Shown here in pieces: positions 34,301-44,376 of a stretch of 64,000 nt of DNA (positions within the stretch are counted from its first letter, which is position 1; each line of letters begins with the position of its first letter). The notes below the pieces were generated by a model. That model was not told the origin of the DNA and searched no databases. It saw only the letters and a list, made by a program, of their open reading frames with translations. Source of the DNA: Bufo bufo (taxonomy: Eukaryota; Chordata; Amphibia; Anura; Bufonidae); NCBI RefSeq assembly GCF_905171765.1, contig NC_053390.1, positions 589,336,471 to 589,400,470 on the forward strand. Reading direction: 5' to 3'. The translations under genes and the position numbers were made by a program.

Positions 34301-34790
34301 AGAATAAACATTGGTGGCGCAGTGCGCCCCCCCTCAATAGAATAAACATTGGTGGTGCAGTGCGACCCCCCTCAATAGAATAAACATTGGTGGCGCAGTG
34401 CGCCCCCCCTCAATAGAATAAACATTGGTGGCGCAGTGCGCCCCCCCTCAATAGAATAAACATTGGTGGCGCAGTGCACCCTCCCTCAATATAATAAACA
34501 TTGGTGGCTCAGTGCGCCCCCCCTCAATAGAATAAACATTGGTGGCGCAGTGCGCCCCCCCTCAATAGAATAAACATTGGTGGCGCAGTGCGCCCCCCCT
34601 CAATAGAATAAACATTGGTGGCGCAGTGCGCCCCCCCTCAATAGAATAAACATTGGCGGTGCAGTGCGACCCCCCTCAATAGAATAAACATTGGTGGCGC
34701 AGTGCGCCCCCCCTCAATAGAATAAACATTGGTGGCGCAGTGCGCCCCCCCTCAATAGAATAAACATTGGTGGCGCAGTGGGCAGTGCCA
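31373..34790. repeat. GC-rich minisatellite, unit about 38 bp, with higher-order repeats
   Basis: Roughly 85-90 units of ATAAACATTGGTGGCGCAGT plus GCGCCCCCCCTCAATA. Units vary in CGCAG/CTCAG, GCGCC/GCACC/GCGTC/GCGAC, TATAA/TAGAA and C-run length. A rare unit with CAACAACCCAGTAT occurs at 31482, 32635 and 33906, and the order of variants after each is the same, showing duplicated blocks of about 1.15-1.27 kb. Frames through it are artefacts of the repeat. Confidence 0.95.
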
Positions 34791-35045
34791 ATGAGGGTTA
34801 AAAAATAAAAAAATAATTCACTCACCTCCTCCAATTGATCGTCTCCTGGTCTTTCTCTAGAACCTGTCAAAGGACCTGTGGTGACATCACTGTGCTCATC
34901 ACATGATCCATCACCATGGTAATGGACCATGTGATGAGGTCAATGACGTCACCACAGGTCCTGAAGAAAAAAACAGGAGATCGGCAGCTACGCGATCAAC
35001 TGGAGGAGGTGAGTTAATCTTTTTAACCCTCATTGGCACTTCCCA
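34778..35045. repeat. Foldback joining two opposed minisatellite arrays
   Basis: AGTGCCAATGAGGGTTAAAAA at the left pairs with its complement near 35020. CACCTCCTCCAATTGATCG pairs with CGATCAACTGGAGGAGGTG, and ACCTGTGGTGACATCA with TGACGTCACCACAGGT. The centre is near 34912 (CCATCACCATGGTAATGG). Confidence 0.88.
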
Positions 35046-35412
35046 CTGTGCCACCAACGTTTATTATACTGGGGGGGGGGGGGGGGCGCACTGTGCCACC
35101 AACGTTTATTACACTGGGGGGGGGGCGCACTGTGCCACCAATGTTTATTACACTGGGGGGGGGGGCGCACTGTGCCACCAACGTTTATTACACTGGGGGG
35201 GGCGCACTGTGCCACCAACGTTTATTACACTGGGGGGGGCACTGTGCCACCAACGTTTATCATACTGGGGGGGGGGGGCGCACTGTGCCACCAACGTTTA
35301 TTACACTGGGGGGGGGGGGGCACTGTGCCACCCACGTTTATTACACTGGGGGGGGGGCGCACTGTGCCACCAACGTTTATTATACTGGAGGTGGGCGCAC
35401 TGTGCCACCAAT
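35042..35412. repeat. Inverted, short version of the minisatellite with long G runs
   Basis: About nine units of CGCACTGTGCCACCAACGTT followed by TATTACACTGGGGGG, with G runs of roughly 6 to 16. It is the reverse complement of the 31373-34790 unit. Together with the foldback it makes one large inverted repeat with very unequal arms. Confidence 0.92.
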
Positions 35413-35420
35413 GTTTCTTA

Positions 35421-35616
35421 TACAAATACAGGAGGCGGGTGCCGGAATCAAATAGCCGGCACCCGACCTCTATGACAGGGAGCTGCGATCAGCTACAATT
35501 AACCCCTCAGGTACCGCACCTGAAGGGTTAACTCAACTGCAGCTGATCGCAGCTCCCTGTCACAGAGGTCGGGTGCCGGCTATTTGATTCCGGCACCCGC
35601 CTCCTGTATTTGTATT
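35421..35616. repeat. Palindrome 'ACAGGAGGCGGGTGCCGG'
   Basis: Arms of about 95 bp, nearly perfect, centred near 35518. Same design as 7914-8099, including the GGTTAACT near the centre. Confidence 0.9.
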
Positions 35617-35689
35617 ACAGGTCATTTTTCTTTATTGGCAGCGGCGAGGGCAGCAGCACAGGGGGAGAGAGAGACTTAGGTCCATAGCA

Positions 35690-35880
35690 ACCAGGACGCC
35701 TTTGTTAGATCGCGCCGTTGCAATAGCAGCAGCAGGGGCGCGATGGTAGAGAGAGGGAGCTCCCTCCTTCTCAACCACATAGATCTGGATGCCGCGGGTG
35801 TTAGCTGTTACAGTTACAGCTAACGCTAACTGCTGATGGCAGCGGCTCCGTTCCTGAGCCGCTGCCATCAATATCGGCAC
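35690..35880. repeat. Short hairpin series
   Basis: GTTAGCTGT...ACAGCTAAC (35800-35824) and GATGGCAGCGGCTC...GAGCCGCTGCCATC (35836-35870) are clear stems. Style matches the chain at 4655-5515. Confidence 0.7.
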
Positions 35881-36388
35881 CGGACTGGAGGGGCGGAGCT
35901 TAGCCAGGAGAGTTACTGCCCCTCCTAGACTTTTGAATAATTAATGAGGCTGTCAGTGACGTCACCGGGCTCCCGGAGCAGCGGAAGAGGAAGCTTTCCT
36001 CCTCTGCAAGGGACCCGGTACGTCACTGATTGAAAGAAATCTGTTACTTCCTGCCATAAAGGTTTTTGGTAAAAAGGGTACTTTAGAAACATGCTGAAAA
36101 GGTAGGACATGGGTGTATGTAAAGTGTATGCATGTGCAATTTTATTATACAATGGTCCCTAATCCCGGACAACCCCTTTAAGCACATTTTGATGCCTTTT
36201 GCAGCCCTCTAGCCCTTTCCAGGACTGTTTTAGAGCCATTTTAGTGCCCAAACGTTCGGGTCCCCATTGACTTCAATGGGGTTCGGGTTCGGGGTCAAGT
36301 TCGGGTCCCGAACCCGAACTTTTTTTTCAAGTTCGGCCGAACTCGTCGAACCCGAACATTCAGGTGTCCGCTCTACTCTATTCACTTC

Positions 36389-36809
36389 TTTCAAGTTTGA
36401 GATGTCTGAAAGATGTTTCCTTACTCTGGTTTTCAAACTGTTTGAAGTGCAACCCACATATTGAATGTTGCAGCTGCTGCAGGTGGCTAAATAAATCACA
36501 TTACTTGTGTTACAGTTTATATGTGATTTAATTTTAAATTCTTCTCATGTAGCACTAGATTTAAAACTCTTGCTTATTTTAATAAATTGACAGGTTTTAC
36601 ATACATTATGTCCGCATCTGTAGCAGCCAGTAACGTTCAACCAGGTATTACTTGTGGACCCTGATTTCTCCAAAAATAAACTCGGAGACAGTATTGTCGA
36701 TATAGTTGGAGCTCTTTTGCTCACAACTTGAATTCCTGATTCCAATATCTGTCGTAAATTATCACCCTGATTCGGAATCAGTAAATACCTAGTAATGATG
36801 TTCCGTACC
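36389..36809 (-). pseudogene. PLE linker with zinc-binding pattern and GIY-YIG start
   Basis: Minus strand from 36809: NIITRYLLIPNQGDNLRQIL, then CYRCGHNVCKTCQF (about 36583-36630), a Cys-rich linker typical of PLEs. After a stop and a gap comes VIYLATCSSCNIQYVGCTSN (about 36440-36502), the GIY-like and YVG strands of the nuclease. It ends at the hAT insertion. The rest of the domain is at 23498-23311. Confidence 0.85.
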
Positions 36810-37526
36810 TGTAACAGCGGCTGCTGTGCGCCGCTGTTCCCCTGCTTACCGCTGCGGTCCCGGGCGCTGTGTTCAGCGGTGATCTGCTGCCAGTGTTTCC
36901 TTTCAGCCCTGGCTACAGCATGCTTGCTTTTTGTTATCTGCAGCATTTCCTTAAGGGCCCGCGCGTGCGTCACTTCCTGTGTTTTATGGGTTGGATCATG
37001 TGACCTCCCCAACCAATCCTAGCCCTCCTGCACATATCTAAGTGGCTCAGCCCCCTTCCCATATTCCTCAGTGTCAAGGTCCTTGTGTCCTGCTAAGGGT
37101 CCTAATATCTGCTTGTGTTCCTAATTCGTATTTGTGTTCCTGAACTCTGCTACCTGTTTGATCCCTGCCTGCCTGTCTTGACTCTCCTGTTGCCGATCCG
37201 GATTGTCTGAACTGTACCTGTGCCGCCTGCCCTGACCTATTGCCTGTCTGACTTCGCCTCTGCCTCATCCTTCGGTCTTGCACTGTTGCTCCTGGTAACG
37301 ACTCAGCCTGCTGACATCTGTACCTCTGGTACCTTTCTCAGGTACCTCCTGGACCAGCTGCCTCGTGTGCATATCCTCCTCAAGAGGTAGCGACCTGGTG
37401 TTCCCCTCGGGAAAGTCTATTCCCACCATCAGGGGTACTGTGAAGATCGGGGGGTTCACTTAGACAATGCCCTTAGAGGAGGTAGGACACGTGGCACAGT
37501 GGGTTCACACCCGCTGGTTCGTGACA
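36810..37526. mobile_element. Solo-LTR-like insert in the PLE (5-bp duplication)
   Basis: It begins TGTAACAGCGG and ends GGTTCGTGACA, flanked by GTACC at 36805-36809 and 37527-37531. A pyrimidine-rich stretch with repeated CCTGC/CTGCCTG follows CATATCTAAGTGG. There are no frames with retroviral motifs. Ends, duplication length and size match the insert at 12639-13329, though the interiors differ. A solo LTR of a Gypsy-type element is most likely. Confidence 0.65.
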
Positions 37527-37531
37527 GTACC

Positions 37532-38958
37532 TCATTAAACTGTCTGCTATGGTTGTCACTCTCACCTTTTTCTCTTGTGATTCTATTTTATTGTTTCCTG
37601 GGAGATTAGGTTTCTTCTATCTAAAAGATTCACCTTTTCTACAGTCTGTTTGAGCAAGTTCTCACTATATCCCCTTGCTTTGAGTCTTCTATATAATACT
37701 GCACTTTCCTTTTTATAAGTGGAGTCCTCTGTGCAATTACGGCGGATTCTTATAATCTCACCGTAAGGGATACCATTGATGACATGTTTGGGGTGACAGG
37801 AGGACGCCAGTAGTAAAGTATTCCTACATGTGTCTTTTCTGTAGTTGCTACTGACTACCTCATTCCCTTTATTGGAAAGTTTGACATCCAAGAAAGGAAT
37901 GTCACTCACTGCTATTGTATAAGTGAATTGAAGGTTCATTGCATATTTATTCATGTATTTCACGCAATTCACAAAGTCCTCTTCTGTGGAGTTCCACACC
38001 AGGATGATATCATCCATGAATCTTCCACACCATACAATCGAGGACAAAAAAACATTGTCCTCGATCATAAGGTATTGTTCGTCCCAATGGGACATATAAA
38101 TATTTGCATACGAGGGGAAGAATTTCGCACCCATTGATGCTCCCCTAGTCTGCAAATAATAGGTCCCATTAAAGGAGAAATAATTATGTCCTAGTAGGAA
38201 CTCCACAGACAAATAGAGGAATTCCTTCAAAGCAGCACTATATCCACTATACAAATCTAAATGTCCCTTGAGGCTTGCCAAACCCAAATGGTGCGGAATC
38301 GAGGAGTCACAAGTCGCCAATCTGTACCCCTCTTCCCTCACTAAGTTACCAGTCAATTCCAATACATGTTTTGTATCTTGTAGGTAGCTTGGGATACGCT
38401 GTACAAGGGGTTGCAGATAAAAATCTACCCATGCTCCCAGGCGTTCTCCAAAGCTGCCTATACCAGACACAATGGGTCGTAACGGAGGAGGGAAAGTCTT
38501 TTTATGTACCTTAGGGAGTGAGTGGAAAATTGAGATTACTGGTTTATTCACAAACAAATAGTCTCTAAGTTTCATATCCAAAATACCTAGTGAAACACCT
38601 TCATCAAGATGTTTGGATAATGCTGAGACAAATTCTGTAGTGGGATCTACCCTCAACTTTCTATATGTGGATGTATCCCCTAGCAACTCCTCATTGCATT
38701 TCAAATACAAACCTGCATCCATCACCACTATACTCCCACCTTTATCATATTTTTTAATAACCAAATCACTGTTGTACCTAGTGAGATTATCTCTCCGTGC
38801 CCCATTTCTGTTTAATTTTTGCACTTTCTGGTCTAATGCCACAAGGTCCATCTCAACTAGCTCCTGAAATTTATCTAAATCGGACCCCCTAGAATTCACA
38901 TGGTAAAAGTCTGGGTTAGGGACCCTAAAGCCCTTCCCCCAGTCTTCTACAATAGTTC
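37532..38958 (-). pseudogene. PLE reverse transcriptase, largest intact piece
   Basis: It would copy PLE RNA at the nicked target. An open frame of 438 codons runs from 38899 to 37583, and the same frame continues upstream to 38958 (TIVEDWGKGFRVPNPDFY), so 38899 is not the true start. Motifs in order: KYDKGGSIVVMD; FHSLPKVHKKTFPPPLRPIV, the PLE-specific RT2-RT3 region; YRLATCDSSIPHH, where motif A normally reads DVxSLY; GASMGAKFFPSYANIYM; GRFMDDIILVWNS with the catalytic DD; RIRRNCTEDSTYKKE, the thumb. The altered motif A (CDSSIPH) retains aspartate. The N-terminal part is missing and the C-terminal part is cut off by stops and the LTR-like insert. Confidence 0.92.
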
Positions 38959-39040
38959 AGATTGTAAAGTGGATAAGGTGCGGTGCTGGATTTTTCCGTT
39001 TTTTCAAGAAAGTGTTTCCCTGATCCGGGGTTCCTTGCAT

Positions 39041-39312
39041 GCCTATGGAGTGGAGCAGGTGAGCTGAAAATATTTAGCTATATGATAGTTTATAGCTTAT
39101 AAGAGTTTTTTTTTTAGCAAACGTAAAGTTTTCATCCTACATGCAGGGTTCTTCCTGTCAGTAATTTAGCTGAAGAGCATTGATATCAAGTGGCATGCAA
39201 GAAGTTTTATTGTAGCACAGTGAAAATAAAGATATAGAAGTGTTATACTGCAAAAATGTATTTGCCTACAAGTAAGGAAGATTGAAACAGGGTAGCAGAA
39301 ATATAGAAGATA
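39041..39312. other. Unassigned AT-rich sequence
   Basis: Between the PLE 5' end and the next Tc1; nothing recognised. Confidence 0.3.
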
Positions 39313-39314
39313 TA

Positions 39315-40896
39315 CAGCCAGGTCCATAAATATTGTAACATTTTTGGCTCTATACACCACCACAATGGATTTTAAATTAAATGAATAAGATGTGCTTTAA
39401 CAGCAGACTGTCAGCTTTAATGTAAGGGTATTTACATCCAAATCAGGTGAACGGTGTAGGAATTACAACAGTTTGCATATGTGTCTCCCACTTGTTAAGG
39501 AACCAAAAGTAATGGAACAATTGGCTTCTCAGCTGTTCCATGGCCAGGTGTGTGTTACTCCCTCATTATCCCAATTACAATGAGCAGATAAAAGGTCCAG
39601 AGTTAATTTCAAGTGTGCTATTTGCATTTATAATCTGTTGCTGTCAACCCTCAAGATGAGATCCAAAGCGCTGTCACTATCAGGGAAGCAAGCCACCATT
39701 AGGCTGAAAAAACAAAACAAACCCATCAGAAAGATAGCAAAAACATTAGGCGTGGCCAAAACAACTGTTTGGAACATTCTCAAAAAGAAGGAATGCACCG
39801 GTGAGCTCAGCAACACCGGAAAACCGCGGAAAACAACTGTGGTGGATGACCGAATAATTCTTTACCTGGTGAAGAAAACACCCTTCACAACAGTTGGCCA
39901 GATCAAGAACACTCTCCAGGAGGTAGGTGTATGTGTGTCAAAGTCAACAATCAAGAGAAGACTTCACCAGAGTAAATACACAGGGTTCACCACAAGATGT
40001 AAACCATTGGTGAGCCTCAAAAACAGGAAGGCCAGATTAGAGTTTGCCAAACAACATCTAAAAAAGCCTTCACAGTTCTGGAACAGCATCCTATGGACAG
40101 ATGAGACCAAGATCAACTTGTACCAGAGTGATGGGAAGAGAAGAGTATGGAGAAGGAAAGGAACTGCTCATGATCCTAAGCATACCACCTCATCAGTAAA
40201 GCATGGTGGTGGTAGTGTCATGGCGTGGGCATGTATGGCTGCCAATGGAACTGGTTCTCTTGTATTTATTGATGATGTGACTGCTGACAAAAGCAGCAGG
40301 ATGAATTCTGAAGTGTTTCGGGCAATATTATCTGCTCATATTCAGCCAAATGCTTCAGAATGCATTGGACGGCGCTTCACAGTGCAGATGGACAATGACC
40401 CAAAGCATACTGCAAAAGCAACTAAAGAGTTTTTTAAGGGAAAGAAGTGGAATGTTATGCAATGGCCAAGTCAATCACCTGACCTGAATCCGATTGAGCA
40501 TGCATTTCACTTGCTGAAGACAAAACTGAAGGGAAAATGCCTGGCAGAGCATCACCAGGGATGAAACCCAGCGTCTGGTGATGTCTATGCGTTCCAGACT
40601 TCAGGCTGTAATTGACTGCAAAGGATTTGCAACAAAGTATTAAAAAGTGAAAGTTTAATTTATGATTATTATTCTGTCCCATTAGTTTTGGTTCCTTAAC
40701 AAGTGGGAGGCACATATGCAAACTGTTGTAATTCCTACACCGTTCACCTGATTTGGATGTAAATACCCTCAAAGTAAAGCTGACAGTCTGCAGTTAAAGC
40801 ACATCTTGTTCGTTTAATTTCAAATCCATTGTGGTGGTGTATAGAGCCAAAAATGTTAGAATTGTGTTGATGTCCCAATATTTATGGACCTAACTG
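39315..40896 (+). mobile_element. Tc1-type element, nearly complete
   Basis: Ends CAGCCAGGTCCATAAATATT and complement (GGACCTAACTG), flanked by TA. The inverted repeats run about 200 bp and include CCTACACCGTTCACCTGATT on the right and AAATCAGGTGAACGGTGTAG on the left. This is the best preserved DNA transposon in the window. Confidence 0.93.
39656..40643 (+). pseudogene. Tc1 transposase, full length with one frameshift
   Basis: Cut-and-paste transposase. The start at 39656 (MRSKALSLSGKQ) is chosen because the related copies start MRSK; the Met at 39638 is upstream in the same frame. Order: first helix-turn-helix (RKIAKTLGVAKTTVWNILKK), GRPR-like hook (TGKPRKT), second helix-turn-helix (SKSTIKRRLHQSK), then the catalytic domain: WTDETKINL (D at 40100), [22 protein letters not shown] (D at 40391) and NPIEH (E at 40496). 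The D-E spacing is 34 residues, the Tc1 pattern. Frame is lost near 40535 (ends 40564) and resumes as AWQSITRDETQRLVMSM to TAA 40641-40643. All three catalytic residues are present. Confidence 0.93.
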
Positions 40897-40898
40897 TA

Positions 40899-41283
40899 TG
40901 TGAACATGACATGTGAATAGTAGTAATATAAGTCTTTATTTCGGGGGAGGTGTCTTTTTTATGCGCGGTAGCCCTTTAATAGCTAACGAGTTCATGTAGG
41001 CCCGAGAGACAGACCTAAGAGACCTGGAGGATAAGTGTAGGCTGCAACCTGCAGCAGGAAAGCATGTGAAACGCCAGTGGTTGGGCCCAATGCTGACAGC
41101 CAGAGGAGGACAAGTGGATCCAGATCGCTGGGGAGCAGAGGTCCCAGCTGGGTGACCGATGTGGTGCTTGTAGAAAGTAAAATGTAAAAAGTAAAAATGT
41201 GGTGCTTGTGCCTTCTAGGAGGTGCGAGGAAGCTATGGGCATGGGCTGTCAGCATAACGCGGGGGAATGACTTTATAAGTCTC
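40899..41283. other. Unassigned sequence
   Basis: Nothing recognised; frames on the minus strand lack motifs. Confidence 0.3.
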
Positions 41284-41825
41284 TTACATTATTCTGGAGG
41301 AAGTTTGGCCCACTGTTCTTTCAGTGTTGTTTAAGTTCATTGAGGTTGGTGGGCATTCATTTATGCACAGATCTTTTAAGGTCTCAACACAACCTTTGTC
41401 CTGTTGCATCACACAGTTTCCTCCAAGTTTTAGCTGTTGAATAGATGGCCTCACATTTGACTCGGGAGTACTTTGGTATACAGAGAAGTTCATGGTTGAC
41501 TCAATTACTGCAATGTGTCGAGGTCCTGTGAGTGCAAAACAAGCCCAAATCATCACCCCTTCACCTTCTGTGTTTGTGCTGATATGCTGTGTTTTTTTTT
41601 TTTTTTACCAAACTTAGTGCAGTGAATTAAGGCCATTGTTTCAGATGTCTTTGTTCAAATGCAACTTTGCAAACTTAAGCCATGCTGCCATGTTCTTTTT
41701 AGAAAGAAGTGGCTTTCTCATGGTAACCCCTCCAAACAAGCCATACTTGTCCAGTCTTCTTCTCACTGTACTGTCATGAACTTGAACGTTTAACATGTTA
41801 ACTGTGACCTGTAGTCTGAGTCTTA

Positions 41826-42162
41826 GGCCTCATGCATACGACCGTATTTTGTTTCCGTGTCCGTTCCGTTTTTTTTGCGGATAGGATGCGGACCCATTCA
41901 TTTCAATGGGTCCGCAAAAACGCGGACAGCACACCGTGTGCTGTTTGCATCAGTATGTCCGTTCCGTTGCTCCACAAAAAAAAATAGTGCATGTCCTATT
42001 TTTTTCTAGTTTGCGGACAGGGATAGGCATTATTACAATGGATCCGCAAAAAAAAAACGGATCCGCAAAAAAAAAACGGATGCCATACGGAACGTCATCC
42101 ATTTTTTTTGCGCATCCGCAATTTGTGGACCGCAAAACACATACGGTCGTGTGCATGTAGCC
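41826..42162. mobile_element. Harbinger-like MITE 'GGCCTCATGCATACGACCGT'
   Basis: TTA on both sides (41823-41825, 42163-42165); ends complementary. Internal CGGACCCATTCATTTCAATG palindrome and runs of AAAAAACGGATCCGC. Confidence 0.9.
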
Positions 42163-42171
42163 TTAGATGTA

Positions 42172-43113
42172 CAGTACAGACCAAAAGTTTGGACACACCT
42201 TCTCATTCAAACAGTTTTCTTTATTTTCATGACTATGAAAATTGTAGATTCACACTGAAGGCATCAAAACTATGAATTAACACATGTGGAATTATATACA
42301 TAACAAACAAGTGTGAAACAACTGAAAATATATAGTCATATTCTAGGTTCTTCAAAGTAGCCACCTTTTGCTTTGATTACTGCTTTGCACACTCTTGGCA
42401 TTCTCTTGATGAGCTTCAAGAGGTAGTCCCCTGAAATGGTTTTCACTTCACAGGTGTGCCCTGTCAGGTTTAATAAGTGGGATTTCTTGCCTTATAAATG
42501 GGGTTGGGACCATCAGTTGCGTTGAGGAGAAGTCAGGTGGATACACAGCTGATAGTCCTACTGAATAGACTGTTAGAATTTGTATTAAGGTAAGAAAAAA
42601 GCAGCTAAGTAAAGAAAAACGAGTGGCCATCATTACTTTAAGAAATGAAGGTCAGTCAGTCAGCCGAAAAATTGGGAAAACTTTGAAAGTAAGGGCTATT
42701 TGACCATGAAGGAGCGTGATGGGGTGCTGCGCCAGATGACCTGGCCTCCACAGTCACCGGACCTGAACCCAATCGAGATGGTTTGGGGTGAGCTGGACCG
42801 CAGAGTGAAGGCAAAAGGGCCAACAAGTGCTAAGCATCTCTGGGAACTCCTTCAAGACTGTTAGAAGACCATTTCAGGGGACTACCTCTTGAAGCTCATC
42901 AAGAGAATGCCAAGAGTGTGCAAAGCAGTAATCAAAGCAAAAGGTGGCTACTTTGAAGAACCTAGAATATGACATATTTTCAGTTGTTTCACACTTGTTT
43001 GTTATGTATATAATTCCACATGTGTTAATTCATAGTTTTGATGCCTTCATAGTCATGAAAATAGAGAAAACTCTTTGAATGAGAAGGTGTGTCCAAACTT
43101 TTGGTATGTACTG
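42172..43113 (+). mobile_element. Tc1 deletion derivative, copy A
   Basis: Ends CAGTACAGACCAAAAGTTTG and complement, TA on both sides. The long inverted repeats (about 270 bp) include coding sequence for the transposase C-terminus. The frame keeps an N-terminal piece (QLSKEKRVAIITLRNE) fused past a stop to WPPQSPDLNPIEMVWGELDR; the first two aspartates are deleted. Confidence 0.92.
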
Positions 43114-43684
43114 TAGCTCTACAGAGTTTTTGGAATTTTTTCTGAGCATTGCATGGCCTGACCCTGGGGTGACTTTGCTGACATGTCCACTTTGGGAAGA
43201 TTGTCAATATCATGTTTTCCACTTGTGAAAAATCTTTCTCACTGTAGAATGAAGGACTTAAAATTTCTGGAATAGGTCATGTAACCCTTCCCAGATTGAT
43301 GGGAGACAACATTGATGATGTCTTTCCTCATTTGCATTGTGTTAACAAACACCTGAATGCTCCATGCCAGTAAACTGCTTTTATAGAAGTGGTAACACTT
43401 GCTGATGATCAATTAAGCAAAACCATTTAGTTAGCTGCACCTGGCTGATACTTACTTTCTTAAATCACGTGAAAGCAGGAAGGGTGTACTTACTTTTTCA
43501 CGTGCATCTGCATTTTTGCTTAGTTTTTGATGAGTAATGACACAGTGTCATTTTTCATGTGTTGTTCATCTGAGGTTGTATTTACCTAATCTTAAGACCT
43601 TCTATTAACCAGATGTTTTTTCTTATTATGTCCTGATGCGCAAGAGCATAGCATTCAAAGAGTATGTACTTTCTCCTGGCTGTA

Positions 43685-44373
43685 TATGGAATTGATGATC
43701 ATATATTTTATTAACATATTCTAGCTAAAGATGCTCATTTTAACTAAGGGCTAATTCCCACTGTCCGTTCAGACCCGGGGCGGGGGAGCATAATACTGTT
43801 CAGGCTGACTGGCACCAAACCTGAGCATGCATGTTGTGCCCAGTTATCTTGACAGCATTTTGAGGCAGTCATTTGACTTTAGTCACCTTCAAAAAGTGGG
43901 CCTGTGGAAACATGAAGCCACGCGAAAGGTCTCCTATTATTATAAAGTGCTGAGAACATTATTTGGTGAGTGCACCTATTTCATTCCTTCCAAGTGCTAT
44001 ATGGACTCTCCACATGGGTCCCATTATTACCAGACAGAACTGTGCCGACTGAGCTGTCTTTGTCTGTCAACAATTAATATGAAAACCATGCTGATTTGTG
44101 GTAAAACCATGTTTTTTCTACATCACAGGTGCACCCAGGTGTGAACTGACCCTAAAGGAGTTTTACAGGAACAGGAGAATCACCTAGAACTGTGCTGCTT
44201 TGAGAAACAAAACACTAAATATTTAACAGTGTAATTATATAGTTTGTAAACACATAGTAACAGGAAAATGTTCATGCTGTAAGCATTTGGCAGGACAAGC
44301 ACCACCACCCAAGGCGGTATTGATCTTTATACCATGTAACATAGGCTGTCGATGATGACTGCAGTGAAATGTG
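43685..44373. other. Unassigned 0.7-kb stretch
   Basis: No recognised repeat. A plus-strand frame at 43827-44144 (105 codons) has no known motif, and I do not call it a gene. Confidence 0.35.
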
Positions 44374-44376
44374 TGA

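Larger units (their letters stand above)
29433..36181. mobile_element. 6.7-kb TTAA unit nested in the hAT element
   Basis: The ends are TTAAAGGGGTTGTCCGGGAT and its complement, with TTAA at both edges. The hAT's own duplicated 3' part gives the undisturbed site: CATGCTCTTACGCACATTTT near 28190 against CATGCTCTTAA...TTAAGCACATTTT here. Contents: two Harbinger-like MITEs, a Harbinger-like remnant, the minisatellite, a foldback, an inverted array, a palindrome and hairpins. It has no coding capacity. Whether one non-autonomous element grew by nesting, or two T2 ends mobilised the block between them, is not decided. Confidence 0.85.
23499..36380 (+). mobile_element. hAT element, formerly autonomous, 12.9 kb with nested TTAA unit
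   Basis: The left end starts TAGAGTTGAGCAAACCCGAA; the right end finishes CGAACCCGAAC...CGCTCTACTCTA. Flanks are TTCACTAC (23491-23498) and TTCACTTC (36381-36388), an 8-bp duplication with one mismatch. Subterminal regions are rich in GTTCGGGTTCG motifs. It carries a transposase gene, 96-bp repeats upstream, 93-bp repeats downstream and a second, deleted copy of its 3' part. Without the nested 6.7 kb it would be about 6.1 kb. Confidence 0.9.
22946..39040 (-). mobile_element. Penelope-like element on the minus strand, split by a hAT and an LTR-like insert
   Basis: Pieces in order on the minus strand: a 5' inverted terminal piece (about 38965-39010), RT (38958-37532), a solo-LTR-like insert (37526-36810), the linker with a zinc-binding pattern and GIY-YIG (36809-36389), the 12.9-kb hAT insert, the C-terminal end (23498-23311) and the 3' tail (to about 22946). 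GGTGCTGGATTTTTCCG near 38980 matches the complement of the tail at 22960-22990, so the 5' copy is inverted. Exact ends are approximate. Confidence 0.83.
41284..43682 (-). mobile_element. Old Tc1-type element with two nested insertions
   Basis: The right end reads CTTTCTCCTGGCTG before TA. Minus-strand remains include MMIWACFALTGPRHIAVIES (41490-41556) and, further on, the N-terminal side near 43120-43340. Its left end is not clear. It is split by a Harbinger-like MITE (41826-42162) and a Tc1 deletion derivative (42172-43113), which sit 9 bp apart. Confidence 0.78.

Noticed and set aside
31373..34790. CRISPR-like array
   Set aside because: Units are contiguous with no unique spacers, and the context is a vertebrate transposon.
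35030..35531. 190-codon frame with repeated HCATNVYYTGGG
   Set aside because: Translation of the inverted minisatellite; G runs of varying length would shift frame between copies.
43827..44144. 105-codon plus-strand frame
   Set aside because: No motif, no neighbouring exon signals, and length is within chance for this composition.
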